Assembly: GCF_030056705.1 (NCBI RefSeq)
Contig: NZ_JASHIC010000009.1
Coordinates: forward strand, 62,001 to 126,000
From: Flectobacillus longus
GTDB taxonomy: Bacteria > Bacteroidota > Bacteroidia > Cytophagales > Spirosomataceae
Direction of reading: 5' to 3'
Length of the DNA: 64,000 nt
Each line of letters begins with the position of its first letter. Position 1 is the stretch's first letter. Below the pieces are notes generated by a model, which made no database searches, had not been told where the DNA came from, and saw nothing but the letters and a program-made list of their open reading frames with translations. Both the position numbers and the translations under genes were made by a program. Below are positions 45,263 to 55,124 of this stretch, one piece after another.

Positions 45263-46375
45263 ATGAAAACGAGTTTATTAGCCTTACTATTTGTGGTAGT
45301 TTGTTATGCTTCATTTGGGCAAAAATCTATTTCTTCTCAAGAAATGAAAGCTATTTATGAAGAAGTCAAAACACCGTATAAATATGGTTTGGTGCTTGTT
45401 CCCGAAGATACAGAGCATAAAATGGACTGTCCGACCGTATTTCGAAAGGGAAAAAAATGGTATATGTCCTACTTGATTTATAACGGACGAGGCTATGAGA
45501 CTTGGTTGGCAGAAAGTAAAGATTTGTTGAATTGGACTCCTAAAGAAAGATTGATGTCTTTTTCGGATACCACTAAAACAAAGATTTGGGATGCGAATCA
45601 AAAAGCGGGTTATATGGCGCTTCAGGATATGACTTGGGGAGGGAGCTATGCGCTAAAGCCGTATAAAGGAAAATATTGGATGTCCTATTTTGGAGGGAAT
45701 GCTGCTGGATATGAAGCTGGCGATTTGTCGATTAGTATGGCATACACAAGCGATGACCCAAGTAAGGCACATGAATGGCAAAGGTTAGAAAAACCCGTTT
45801 TGACCGCAACAGATAAGGATACTCGTTGGTGGGAAAATCGAAAGTTATTCAAAAGCACAGTTATTCAAGACCCACAAAAGCACTTAGGACATGAGTTTGT
45901 GATGTATTACAATGCTAATGGAGACTCGGCAGTCAATAACAAAAAGACACGTTGGTATGAACGCATTGGTATGGCAGTTTCTGACGATATGATTTCATGG
46001 AAGCGAATACAAGAAGAGCCTTTAGTGTATCATTCGCAAGGAATTACAGGCGATCCACAAATTCAGAAGATAGGAGATAACTACGTGATGTTCTATTTTG
46101 GGGCATTTTGGAAAGATAGAAAAGGTGCTTTCAACCGCTTTGCTGTGTCCAATGATTTATTGCATTGGACGGATTGGGAAGGTGAAAATCTAGTTCAGTC
46201 ATCTGAAGCGTACGATGAATTATATGCACATAAATCTTTTGTATTAAAGTATAAAGGTGTGGTATATCACTTTTATTGTGGAGTAAACAAAAGAGACCAA
46301 AGAGGTATTGCTGTTGCGACGTCTAAAGATTTTGGAAAAAGTAAAGTAAAATTCGTTGAGCTTAAAAAGCCATAA
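45263..46375 (+). CDS. Secreted five-bladed beta-propeller glycosidase-like protein
   Basis: 370 residues with a signal peptide (cleavage after ASFGQ). Blade motifs typical of the GH43/GH117/GH130 group: DCPTVFRKGKKWYMSYLIYNGRGYETWLAESKDLLNW, GGSYALKPYKGKYWMSYFGG, ITGDPQIQKIGDNYVMFYFGAFW and AHKSFVLKYKGVVYHFYCGV. The Asp residues of MDCP and TGDP are candidate catalytic residues. The family cannot be decided by eye. It is the last gene of the rightward set, 17 bases after the transporter. Confidence 0.7.
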   Translation: MKTSLLALLFVVVCYASFGQKSISSQEMKAIYEEVKTPYKYGLVLVPEDTEHKMDCPTVFRKGKKWYMSYLIYNGRGYETWLAESKDLLNWTPKERLMSFSDTTKTKIWDANQKAGYMALQDMTWGGSYALKPYKGKYWMSYFGGNAAGYEAGDLSISMAYTSDDPSKAHEWQRLEKPVLTATDKDTRWWENRKLFKSTVIQDPQKHLGHEFVMYYNANGDSAVNNKKTRWYERIGMAVSDDMISWKRIQEEPLVYHSQGITGDPQIQKIGDNYVMFYFGAFWKDRKGAFNRFAVSNDLLHWTDWEGENLVQSSEAYDELYAHKSFVLKYKGVVYHFYCGVNKRDQRGIAVATSKDFGKSKVKFVELKKP

Positions 46376-46493
46376 ATTAGTTTCTTAAGGTTGAATATGT
46401 AAGGCATATAAGGATTCTTGTATGCCTTTTTGTTTTGCGCTTTGTATTTAACATAAGGTAATTTATATAACTTATATATACCAGCCTTGTCAT

Positions 46494-46523
46494 TGCTTCT
46501 CTTTTTGAATTATTATATCTTTG
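46494..46523 (+). promoter_or_regulatory. Promoter of the bestrophin gene
   Basis: TTG (46494-46496), 19 bases, then TATCTTTG (46516-46523): a full match to the Bacteroidota -33/-7 layout, 45 bases before the ATG. Confidence 0.7.
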
Positions 46524-46568
46524 GCGCGATTCACACACGAATTTTGAAGATTTCTAAAAATTAAAACT

Positions 46569-47486
46569 ATGATTCAACGGAAGAAAAAGTCTTGGTTCTA
46601 TATGCTGTTTATATGGCATGGTTCGGTTTTACCTCAATTAATACCCCGATTGAGCTTATTGCTGGTTTTTTCAATGATCATAGTCTATTTTAATGGTACG
46701 CTATATCATTATAAAGTCCCTTTAAACCCTGCTCCATTTACCTTGTTTGGATTAGCTATTGCCTTGTTTTTAGGTTTTAGAAATAACGCCAGCTATGATA
46801 GATTTTGGGAAGGTCGAAAGCTCTGGGGTGCATTGGTTATCGACTCGCGTTCACTCTTGAGACAAGCGATGAGTTTAACAACTTACGATAGTAAAAGCCC
46901 ACAGATTAAAGAATTTACGAATCTTTTAATTGCTTTTTCGTATGCCTTAAAACATCAACTTCGACATACTGATGCAGATATTGATTTACAAAAAAGACTA
47001 TCTTCAGAGGTTTTTGAAAGAAGTAAAAGTATCGGCTTCAAACCCACTTTACTGCAATACGAGTTAGCAAACTGGGTTAAAAAAGCTAAATTAGAAGGCA
47101 AGATAGATTCAATAGGACAAATGGCAATGGATGCAAATTTGAATCAATTGTCTGCCATAGTTGGTGGTTGCGAAAGAATTCATTCAACTCCAATACCTTA
47201 TACTTATGGGGTGCTTTTGCATAGAACAGTCTATTTGTATTGTTTCTTTTTACCATTTGGTTTGGTGGATAGCTTGGGTTGGCTTACTCCTATTATCACT
47301 GTTTTTATTGCCTATACTTTCGTCGCTTTTGAAACCATTGCCGACGAGTTAGAAGAACCATTTGGGACAGAGCCGAACGATTTACCACTCAATGCGATGT
47401 GTTTGACAATTGAGACAACTTTGTCTGAAATGATTGGAGAACCTGTTCCTGCGCAACCTCAATTAGATGGATATATTTTGGATTAA
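46569..47486 (+). CDS. Bestrophin-family anion channel protein
   Basis: 305 residues. Family features: N-terminal amphipathic region, LIPRLSLLLVFSMIIVYF helix, PFTLFGLAIALFLGFRNNASYDRFWEGRKLWGALV (the hallmark RxNxxYxRWWE-like segment), HSTPIPYTYGVLLHRTVYLYCFFLPF, and DELEEPFGTEPNDLPLNAMC near the C-terminus. Bacterial bestrophins form pentameric ion channels in the inner membrane. It has its own promoter and a following terminator, so it is likely independent of the PUL genes on either side. Confidence 0.9.
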   Translation: MIQRKKKSWFYMLFIWHGSVLPQLIPRLSLLLVFSMIIVYFNGTLYHYKVPLNPAPFTLFGLAIALFLGFRNNASYDRFWEGRKLWGALVIDSRSLLRQAMSLTTYDSKSPQIKEFTNLLIAFSYALKHQLRHTDADIDLQKRLSSEVFERSKSIGFKPTLLQYELANWVKKAKLEGKIDSIGQMAMDANLNQLSAIVGGCERIHSTPIPYTYGVLLHRTVYLYCFFLPFGLVDSLGWLTPIITVFIAYTFVAFETIADELEEPFGTEPNDLPLNAMCLTIETTLSEMIGEPVPAQPQLDGYILD

Positions 47487-47545
47487 AAATTAATGAAGGG
47501 TTTGTTATGTATTGCTATTTCTGAACAGGACGATATTTTACAAAA

Positions 47546-47575
47546 AAAAGCTGTCCTCAAACGAGAACAGCTTTT
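47546..47575. terminator. Bidirectional terminator between bestrophin and susD
   Basis: AAAAGCTGTCCTC and GAGAACAGCTTTT pair with one mismatch over ACGA-type loop bases, with A and T runs on both sides, between two convergent genes. Confidence 0.75.
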
Positions 47576-47636
47576 AATAATTTCAGACGATTATGCTAAA
47601 GTAATTATATTGTTAGTGGTTGTGTGACATTATATT

Positions 47637-49466
47637 TTACTCCAATGGATTAAACGCTCCGTTTGTCCAACCATCATTTTGTTTCAATAATGGGTTATTA
47701 TCAATGGCTGACGTTGGAATAGCGAAGAAATAATATTTTGGTAAATAGTTAATGGCTGTACGGCTCATCAAAGCATTTGGTGTTAATGTAATGGTGAAAT
47801 AGTTGGTATAAACGTCTTCTAATTTCATACCATCACGAGAAGTTGCAAAGTCAGCAGGAACACCTGTAGTTTTTAAGTTGATTTGCACTTTTGTACCTTT
47901 TGAACCATTTAACGTTGATTCCAACAATCTCCAACGACGCAAATCCCAGAAACGTTTTCCTTCAAAAGCAAATTCAACTTGTCTTTCATCCAAAATCGCT
48001 TTGAACATTTCGGCGCGAGACATATTGGCTTTCAAACCATATAGGTTGTCTGAACCAGCTTCGATACCTGCACGCTTGCGCACGTTGATGAGTTGCGTAT
48101 AAGCTTCATCCAATTTACCAACACCAGCAGCAGATTCTGCGTAGTTTAACATTACCTCTGCAAAGCGAATTTCTTGCCAGTCAGTTCCCGAATAAATCGT
48201 ATTTGATTGATCAAGAGTTGAACCCGCTACATCAGAGGTTTGTAGTGCTTTTTTGCAATAAAAACCTGTAAAGCTAAAGTTTACACCACCATTTTCAACA
48301 CTTTTACCAGCGGCATAGTATGTCCAAAGTCTGTTGTTTGGTACGTTGCTCATTGGCCAAGTACAACCGTTATAAGCGATAGTTTTCTCAAAACGAGGAT
48401 CACGATCTTTGAAGAACAATAAGTCAGAATAAGCATATTTTGAATCACCAGGTTTTTTACCATCTTTCATTGGATAAGCTTTTATCATATCCCAAGATGG
48501 AAGGTTTGAGCCGCCACCCGATACAGTTGAGTATTTAGGACGGTTTGACGCTTCCCAACCACTGTTTCTTCTTTGTTGATCACCCACAGAAGTGTTATAT
48601 CCAGTTACAAAAACAGCTTCAGTATTACCAGATTCTGTGAACCAAATTTTTGCATAATCTGCAATCAGTTTAGAGCCATTGGCAGTCAAGGCATCATACG
48701 CTGCTTTGTTGGCATCATAAGCTGTTTGCCATTTAGTATTCAGATCTGTTGGATTAAATTGCGGAGATGCAGCATATAATAACAAACGACCTTTCAAAGC
48801 CAAAGCACCCCCTTTTGTAATGCGCCCCCAGTTTGCCGCTGGACTTGCCCAAGTAGCAGGAAGGTATTTTGCCGCAGAATCTAAGTCAGCAGAGATTTGT
48901 TTCACACATTGTGAAGTGGTATTTCTTGGTAAAAATGTAGCTTCACGATTTTCGATACCAACGGCATTTTGTGGAGTTAATACCAACGGTACACCGCCAT
49001 AAAGTTTTACTAATTCAAAATAACGCCATGCTCTGAAGAAATAAGCTTGTGCCAAAAGGCGATTTTTTGCACCAGCATCCATTTTCGGATTTTGTTGCAA
49101 ATCCGAAATGAATGAGTTGATAGTACGGATTTTACCGTAGTTGTTAGTGGCATTCAACGCTGTACCAAAATCTGTTACATCGTTTTCTGCAATGGCACCT
49201 TCAAGATACTTGTTTTGAGAAGACCCTTGGTTATAGGATTCCTCTGTATAAGTACTACTTCCCAAACCACTGATGGATGTGTAACCACCCCAATCAGGAA
49301 GGTTTTGGTTGTAGATATAGTTCAAAGAAAGATTGGCTAAAACCGAGTCTCCTGACACTAAATCTGGGTCTGCCGCTCCTAAGTCTGTTTTATCAAGTAC
49401 ACTTTCACAACTAGCTAATGCGAACATTGAGCAAAGTGCCGTCCATAAAATATATTTCTTTTTCAT
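47637..49466 (-). CDS. SusD/RagB-family lipoprotein, second locus
   Basis: About 609 residues from the ATG at 49466 (MKKKYILWTALCSMFALASC, lipobox at LASC). The frame extends nine codons further upstream without signal character. SusD motifs: LLAQAYFFRAWRYFELVKLYGGVPLVL (about 135-160), WQEIRFAEVMLNYAESA, INVRKRAGIEAG, ILDERQVEFAFEGKRFWDLRRWRLLES. It pairs with the SusC encoded 58 bases upstream to bind and deliver oligosaccharide. The pair differs clearly from the first SusCD pair, implying another glycan or fragment. Confidence 0.95.
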   Translation of the reverse strand: MKKKYILWTALCSMFALASCESVLDKTDLGAADPDLVSGDSVLANLSLNYIYNQNLPDWGGYTSISGLGSSTYTEESYNQGSSQNKYLEGAIAENDVTDFGTALNATNNYGKIRTINSFISDLQQNPKMDAGAKNRLLAQAYFFRAWRYFELVKLYGGVPLVLTPQNAVGIENREATFLPRNTTSQCVKQISADLDSAAKYLPATWASPAANWGRITKGGALALKGRLLLYAASPQFNPTDLNTKWQTAYDANKAAYDALTANGSKLIADYAKIWFTESGNTEAVFVTGYNTSVGDQQRRNSGWEASNRPKYSTVSGGGSNLPSWDMIKAYPMKDGKKPGDSKYAYSDLLFFKDRDPRFEKTIAYNGCTWPMSNVPNNRLWTYYAAGKSVENGGVNFSFTGFYCKKALQTSDVAGSTLDQSNTIYSGTDWQEIRFAEVMLNYAESAAGVGKLDEAYTQLINVRKRAGIEAGSDNLYGLKANMSRAEMFKAILDERQVEFAFEGKRFWDLRRWRLLESTLNGSKGTKVQINLKTTGVPADFATSRDGMKLEDVYTNYFTITLTPNALMSRTAINYLPKYYFFAIPTSAIDNNPLLKQNDGWTNGAFNPLE

Positions 49467-49524
49467 TATTCTTAGTTTTTTTGAAATGGTCAACCGCAGT
49501 TGACCTGTCCAACGTCTGAAACGA

Positions 49525-52500
49525 TTACAAATTCAAGTTAATACCAGCAGAGAATGTACGAAGTGTAGGATACACATCAAATGCTCCAGAGTATTGCTTG
49601 TAGCTGTATGGGTTATAAAGGTTAAGTGGGTTTGTTGCTGTCACGTAAATTCTAGCGCCGTTGATATTCAATTTTTCTGTGATAGATTGAGGAATATCAT
49701 ACGAAATGTTCAATGTACGAACCGACATATTAAACGAACTTACAAACCAGAAATCAGAATCGTATCCATTTTGTGCACGATATGCTGGTGCAGGATACAT
49801 AGCATTTGGGTTATCGACTGTCCAGTGGTCAACTAAGTTAACAGGCAAGTTAGTTTTTGCATTTACTTGTGCTGAAGTACCCCAGCTTCGTGCGCCTGAC
49901 TCTAAGAAATCTTGTCCACCAAACGAGCCACCTAAAGCAAACGAGAAAGATAAGTTTTTGTATTTCGTAGAGAAATTAAAACCGAATCCGTAGTGGTTAT
50001 CTTTCTTATTTGTCAAATATTGTAAATCGTTATCATCGATTTTGCCATCTGGTGCTGCATAAGTATAATTGCCATTGGCATCAGGAGTCGTATTTTTTGC
50101 ACCTCTGATATCATCGTAGTACAACATACCTACCGCTGGTTTAGTACCATAAATAGTATAGTTTGGATATTTTGCCAACAAAGCATCTACGTCAGCTTGT
50201 GTGCGTAATATACCCATACTTTTCAAACCTAAAGCACCCATATCTGTTGATCTTCCTGAAGGGTCTCTGAACGTGCCAGTTAAACCTTTATCGAAGTCAA
50301 CTTTTACTTGTTTGTTGTCGCTCCATGACATAAAGCCACGTACTTTGTATGACCAATCTTGATTGATTTTATTAGTCCAACCTAATGAAATCTCTGTACC
50401 AAAACCGTCTACTGTAGCAAAGTTTTCAGATGGCAACGCCGCACCTACAGTCAAAGGAACTGATGAAGTGAGTGATGTTAACATATTATAACGATGATCG
50501 TAGAATCCATCAATCGTCAAGTTCAAGCGGTTTCTCAAGAATGAAGCATCGATACCACCATTCAATTTAGTATCATCATCCCATGATATATCTCTGTTTG
50601 GCATAGCATTTTTCAAACGTAAGATACCTGCACGGTCAAGGTTTCCACCAAATACTGGGCCATTACCTGTTTGAATTAAGTTGTAGCTTTTTAACCAGTT
50701 ATAGGCTCTGGTGTTGTCCATACCTGTCAGACCACCCGATACTCTTACCTTCAATTGGTCTACCCAATGTACATTGTTTTTGAAGAATGGTTCTTCAGAA
50801 ACAACCCAACCCAATGACAATGATGGGAATGTCCCCCAGCGATTTTCAGGTGCAAAGTTGGTAGAAGCATCACGACGAACTGTAAATTCAACTAGGTATT
50901 TGTTGGCATAAGCATAGTTCAAACGACCTACATACGACAATCGACCAGTTTCTGATTCAGACTCTGCAATAGTACCAACACCAGCCCCCGATGCCGTACC
51001 ACCCAAAGCGTATCCAGCGTTGTCAAGAGCACCATCAACTAAGTTGTCAAGATAAGAAGTAATACCATCAGAATATGTTTCTGACTGCTCTACCAATGCT
51101 AATGCCGAAATGCTATGTTTTCCGAATGTACGGTCAAAAGTAAGATACCCGTTTAACTGATAAACATCTGAGTAGTTAGGAGAATAATAAATACGGTTAC
51201 TATTGCTTACTGTAACAGGTGTTGGAAGAACGTTACCACCTACAATATGCTTGTTTGTGCCCAACATACTGAAGTTGTACAAGTTGTACTTTGTACCAAA
51301 TTCTTTACCCCAGTTGTTTTCTAAGTTACGGTTGTAAGTTACTTTCGCTTTCAAACCTTTCAAGAATGGCGCTTCATATTCTAAATATACGTTTAAGTTC
51401 ATACCCGTATTTTTAGATAATAAGTAATTGTTTGATTTCTGGGCTTCAAAGAAGTGGAAGTTTTCAGATGTACTTCCACTTCCACTCAAGTTTACTGGAT
51501 AACCATTATAATAAGCTGGTTTGAAAGGTGCGGCATACAACAAAGATTTGTAATCTTTTTCGTTGTCAGTACCACCTTGTTTCAACAAGTAACGGTCTTT
51601 CGTTGATAAGTCACCTGATAAACCTAAACCTGCTTTCACATTTTTCGAAACTTTTACATCAGCACTAGCACGGAATGTCCAACGGTCAAAGTTAATTTTG
51701 TCGAAATTACCATTTTGTTGGTTGTAAGTGATACCAGCAAAATAAGTTGCTTTCTCATTACCACCACTTACATTGAGTGTATGTCTTGTCACATAAGATG
51801 CTTTCCAAGCTTGCTCTAACCAAGATTGACTATTGGCTTTGTAATAGTCCAATTCATCTTGTGAATACAATACCGATTTGTCGGCTGTATTCATGTTATA
51901 ATCATTGATGTAAGTTGCTAATTGATAGCCATTCATCATGCTTGGTAATTGAGCATCCGAACGACCCACTGAAGTGCTATAAGAAATTTTTGGAGTACCA
52001 CTTTTACCACGTTTTGTCGTAACGACAATAACCCCATACGCTCCTCTAGCACCGTAAATAGCTGCTGCGGCATCTTTCAACACAGAGATATTCTCAACCT
52101 CTGATTGGTCTAGTGTATTAAAGTCATCTTCCGAACGAATTACATTGTCAATTACATACAAAGGACGAATCGTACCGCCATCTTTTGACAATAAAGTAGG
52201 GTTACGAATAGTGATGGAAGCGGGGTCTCCAGGACGAGCAAAACCACCTGAAACACCAACTCCTGGTTGTTGAGCTGTCAAAGCTGCTGACAAGCTACCT
52301 ACAGGAAGGTCTTCAATGGCCTTCATATCAATTTGGGCAACTGCACCAGTCAAGTGAATTTTCTTTTGCTGACCATAACCAACAAATACTACTTCTTCCA
52401 ACGAAGATGTTTCACTATCTAAAACAATGTTGATAATCTTACGATCAGCAACGGTCACTTCTGTAGTTTTATAACCAATCGAGCTAATAATTAGCGTTTC

Positions 52501-52797
52501 TTTGCCAGTTGGGGCATTAAGTGTAAATGTACCGTCAGCTTTAGTGGTTGTACCAGTTTTGCTGTTTTTGATACGAATTGTTACACCTGCCAATGGTGCG
52601 CCTTCACTGTCCTTTACAGAACCTGTCACTGTGTGGTCTGCATTACTAGTTTTAATGGCAGAACCCAATGCAGGATTTGAAGCTTGAGCTGCCTCCAAAA
52701 AAGGAGCTCCCGCAATGAACTGGGCTGCTAATAGCAAAGTACAGGTAAGTTTAGTGCCTTTACGTTTGCCAAATTGTGGTTGTAAATGAAATGTCAT
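49525..52797 (-). CDS. SusC/RagA-family TonB-linked transporter, second locus
   Basis: 1090 residues. A long N-terminal leader (KLTCTLLLAAQFIAGAPFLEAAQA) is followed by a carboxypeptidase-regulatory domain (about 57-135, TVTGSVKDSEGAPLAGVTIRIKNSKTGTTT), SLEEVVFVGYGQQKK, a plug (RPLYVIDNVIRSEDDFN, VENISVLKDAAAAIYGARGAYGVIVVTTKRG) and a barrel ending RTFSAGINLNL. It forms an import complex with the SusD encoded next. The DUF3826 gene is 84 bases upstream and probably in the same operon. Confidence 0.95.
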   Translation of the reverse strand: MTFHLQPQFGKRKGTKLTCTLLLAAQFIAGAPFLEAAQASNPALGSAIKTSNADHTVTGSVKDSEGAPLAGVTIRIKNSKTGTTTKADGTFTLNAPTGKETLIISSIGYKTTEVTVADRKIINIVLDSETSSLEEVVFVGYGQQKKIHLTGAVAQIDMKAIEDLPVGSLSAALTAQQPGVGVSGGFARPGDPASITIRNPTLLSKDGGTIRPLYVIDNVIRSEDDFNTLDQSEVENISVLKDAAAAIYGARGAYGVIVVTTKRGKSGTPKISYSTSVGRSDAQLPSMMNGYQLATYINDYNMNTADKSVLYSQDELDYYKANSQSWLEQAWKASYVTRHTLNVSGGNEKATYFAGITYNQQNGNFDKINFDRWTFRASADVKVSKNVKAGLGLSGDLSTKDRYLLKQGGTDNEKDYKSLLYAAPFKPAYYNGYPVNLSGSGSTSENFHFFEAQKSNNYLLSKNTGMNLNVYLEYEAPFLKGLKAKVTYNRNLENNWGKEFGTKYNLYNFSMLGTNKHIVGGNVLPTPVTVSNSNRIYYSPNYSDVYQLNGYLTFDRTFGKHSISALALVEQSETYSDGITSYLDNLVDGALDNAGYALGGTASGAGVGTIAESESETGRLSYVGRLNYAYANKYLVEFTVRRDASTNFAPENRWGTFPSLSLGWVVSEEPFFKNNVHWVDQLKVRVSGGLTGMDNTRAYNWLKSYNLIQTGNGPVFGGNLDRAGILRLKNAMPNRDISWDDDTKLNGGIDASFLRNRLNLTIDGFYDHRYNMLTSLTSSVPLTVGAALPSENFATVDGFGTEISLGWTNKINQDWSYKVRGFMSWSDNKQVKVDFDKGLTGTFRDPSGRSTDMGALGLKSMGILRTQADVDALLAKYPNYTIYGTKPAVGMLYYDDIRGAKNTTPDANGNYTYAAPDGKIDDNDLQYLTNKKDNHYGFGFNFSTKYKNLSFSFALGGSFGGQDFLESGARSWGTSAQVNAKTNLPVNLVDHWTVDNPNAMYPAPAYRAQNGYDSDFWFVSSFNMSVRTLNISYDIPQSITEKLNINGARIYVTATNPLNLYNPYSYKQYSGAFDVYPTLRTFSAGINLNL

Positions 52798-52881
52798 ATT
52801 TTTCCTTACATTAAATTGAGTACTAAATAGTGTTTGTACGTTTTCGACTTGCGTTCGAGTTACTTTGAGTTTTCCTAATTA

Positions 52882-53589
52882 TTATTGTCCAGAGGTTTTG
52901 CTTGCTTCTTTTTTTGCTGACTCAGCAGCTTTAATTCTTTTCTCCCACTCTTGCCCTGCTTTCTTCATATCTACTCCTTGAGCTGAAAGATAATTATTGA
53001 TTTTCCCTTTGTATTTTCCAAACCAAGCGTGCTTTTTTTCTGATGATTCGGCATCCATAGCGTGCTCTCTTGCTTCTGTTAAATAATCCAAAATTTGTTT
53101 CTTCTGGTCTTTTGTCAAATCAGGAAGCATTTCTTGATAAGCTTTGTAAGTGTTAGGTAATACATTGTACGTCATACCATCCTTTACTGCTTCAACTTGA
53201 GTGTCTGATAATTCCTTCGAAAGCGATTTGATATACTTTTCATGTAAGGTATTTTGATCTGTTTCAGCTTTTTGTTCTACTTTTTGAATTTCTGAAGTAA
53301 GCTGTTCCTTGCTTAAAGAAGAATTGCTTTTGAGTGCTAAGATGCTATTCTTTTTTTGCTCGTGGATGTCGTTGAGATTACGATACTGATTGGTAATTAA
53401 GTCTCTTACCTTGAGTGCTTTCTTTTCTTTTTTCACTTCAAGCTTCTGTACAATCTTATCAGCTCTTTCTGTAATTGCTTTGATATATACGGCTTCTTTT
53501 GCGGAAGTATCTTGTACATTTTGCGCATTTCCAAACAATACAAATCCTAGTAGCAAAGAGGTAATCGAGAAAAATTGGAATTGGAACAT
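52882..53589 (-). CDS. DUF3826 secreted helical protein
   Basis: 235 residues, signal peptide (cleavage near LFGNAQ), then a highly charged, mostly helical and coiled-coil-like protein (KAITERADKIVQKLEVKKEKKALKVRDLITNQYRNLNDIHEQ, LSKELSDTQVEAVKDGMTYNVLPNTYKAYQEMLPDLT, HAMDAESSEKKHAWFGKYKGKINNYLSAQGVDM). These segments are the DUF3826 pattern. The family often appears in pectin-type PULs, but its job is unknown. It is first in the leftward DUF3826-susC-susD group. Confidence 0.85.
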   Translation of the reverse strand: MFQFQFFSITSLLLGFVLFGNAQNVQDTSAKEAVYIKAITERADKIVQKLEVKKEKKALKVRDLITNQYRNLNDIHEQKKNSILALKSNSSLSKEQLTSEIQKVEQKAETDQNTLHEKYIKSLSKELSDTQVEAVKDGMTYNVLPNTYKAYQEMLPDLTKDQKKQILDYLTEAREHAMDAESSEKKHAWFGKYKGKINNYLSAQGVDMKKAGQEWEKRIKAAESAKKEASKTSGQ

Positions 53590-54165
53590 TATAAGGTACG
53601 TTTATCTATTATGTTGGTTTTAATAAATATATTTAACACTTGTAGAGAGCCTGTATAATTATGATTTATTAGCAAAGCTTTTTGATAAAATAGTGCTATT
53701 TGTAATTTTTTTTGGCTATCTATTATAGTCTTTTATCATAATATCATGGAATTGTATTCTATATTCTCAAAACCTGATTTCTGTATGATAGAATAAGTGT
53801 TAATTTGACACATTGTTTTACTGGTATTGCTAATTATTTTGTGGTTAAGTGTCTGATTATTAGAGATTTATTTTATTATGGCAAGATAAGGTATGACAAC
53901 TTTATACTTTTTTTATATTACATTAGTTATATAATTTGGTAATATTCTTTTATACAAGTAAAATTGTGTTGTTTCTACGATTCAAATTTCACTATATATA
54001 GTCCTATTTTTATGCATTTTTTTACCAACTTAGTGTAGGATATTGTCATATAATAAATTGGAATCATCATATTTGAATATATTGTACAAAATTTTTGATA
54101 GTAGAACGTTTTTTAGAGAAAGTAGAAATAAAAGAATAGTCCTATTTTTTTGATAATATTGAGTT
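53590..54165. other. Divergent intergenic region between DUF3826 and AraC genes
   Basis: Very A/T-rich, no gene. ATAGTCCTATTTTT occurs twice (53998-54011 and 54136-54149), the second 16 bases before the AraC start. TTGTACAA at 54082-54089 matches sites upstream of the GH2 gene. No consensus -7 box was found. Confidence 0.45.
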
Positions 54166-55035
54166 ATGAAACCACTTTTCCAGAAAGTTCCTGTTAAGCT
54201 AGAAAGCTCCTTTAGTGTCCGACATGACGTTCGACCTAACTTTGGAGGCATCTGGCATTATCATCCTGAGCTAGAGTTGCACTATATTATCAGAGGCGAA
54301 GGGGTTCGTTTTATTGGTGATAATATCAGCAACTTTTCGCATGGTGAGATTGTGTTGGTGGGCGAAAACTTACCTCATACTTGGCGTTGTAAAGAGGAGT
54401 ATTTTTATCCTGATAATGACCTCGATGTAGAGGCTGTGGTTATACAATTTTTGCCTGATTGTCTTGGAAAATATTTGCTTGGATTACCTGAGGCATATTT
54501 GCTCCCAAAATTGTATGATAAGGCCAAAAGCGGTATGGTCATTATTGGCGAAACCCGCGAACGCCTGACTGAGCTGATGGTAAAAATTGCACAAGCCAAA
54601 AACTTAGAGCGTATCTCTTTGCTCATTTCTATTCTGCATCTTTTGGCAGAAAGTGATGAGTTTGAGACCATTGCGGGCGGACAAGCTTTTTACCAGTCAA
54701 ACGAGTCGGATACATTGCGATTGAATAAGGTGTGTAATTATACTTTGATGAATTACAAAAAGGATATTACCCTCGAAGAAATAGCAGCAATTAGCAACCT
54801 GAGCGTCACATCTTTTTGTAGATACTTTAAGCTCATGACCAAGAAGACCTATTATGATTTCTTGATTGAAATCCGTATTTCACACGCTTGTAGGGCTTTG
54901 GTTGAGGATAAACTACCTACAGAGGTGATTTGCTTTGATTGTGGATTCAATAATGTGTCGAACTTCTATAGACATTTCAAAAAGGTAATGGGTATTACCC
55001 CGCTGGAGTATAAGCGAAAATATCATAAGAAATAG
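54166..55035 (+). CDS. AraC-family transcriptional regulator with cupin sensor
   Basis: 289 residues. N-terminal cupin domain (about 15-130) with GIWHYHPELELHYIIRGEGVRFIGDNISNFSHGEIVLVGENLPHTWRC, a typical sugar-sensing fold. The C-terminal AraC DNA-binding domain (about 185-287) has DITLEEIAAISNLSVTSFCRYFKLMTKKTYYDFLIEIRISHACRAL and ICFDCGFNNVSNFYRHFKKVMGITPLEYKRKY, both helix-turn-helix units intact. It is divergent from the second sus operon and convergent with the aldolase/transporter pair, so it probably controls these in response to a released sugar. Confidence 0.92.
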   Translation: MKPLFQKVPVKLESSFSVRHDVRPNFGGIWHYHPELELHYIIRGEGVRFIGDNISNFSHGEIVLVGENLPHTWRCKEEYFYPDNDLDVEAVVIQFLPDCLGKYLLGLPEAYLLPKLYDKAKSGMVIIGETRERLTELMVKIAQAKNLERISLLISILHLLAESDEFETIAGGQAFYQSNESDTLRLNKVCNYTLMNYKKDITLEEIAAISNLSVTSFCRYFKLMTKKTYYDFLIEIRISHACRALVEDKLPTEVICFDCGFNNVSNFYRHFKKVMGITPLEYKRKYHKK

Positions 55036-55078
55036 CAGTTGGCTTTCGGTAACGAAAGAATATTTAGGAGCAAAAAAA

Positions 55079-55110
55079 ATCCCCCGCTAGTAAAACTATT
55101 GCGGGGGATT
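55079..55110 (-). terminator. Terminator of the aldolase/transporter operon
   Basis: AATCCCCCGC (55079-55088 region) and GCGGGGGATT (55101-55110) form a strong stem. Read leftward it is followed by eight T. It may also stop rightward transcription from the AraC gene, though less well. Confidence 0.8.
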
Positions 55111-55124
55111 CCATCCCAAATTAA

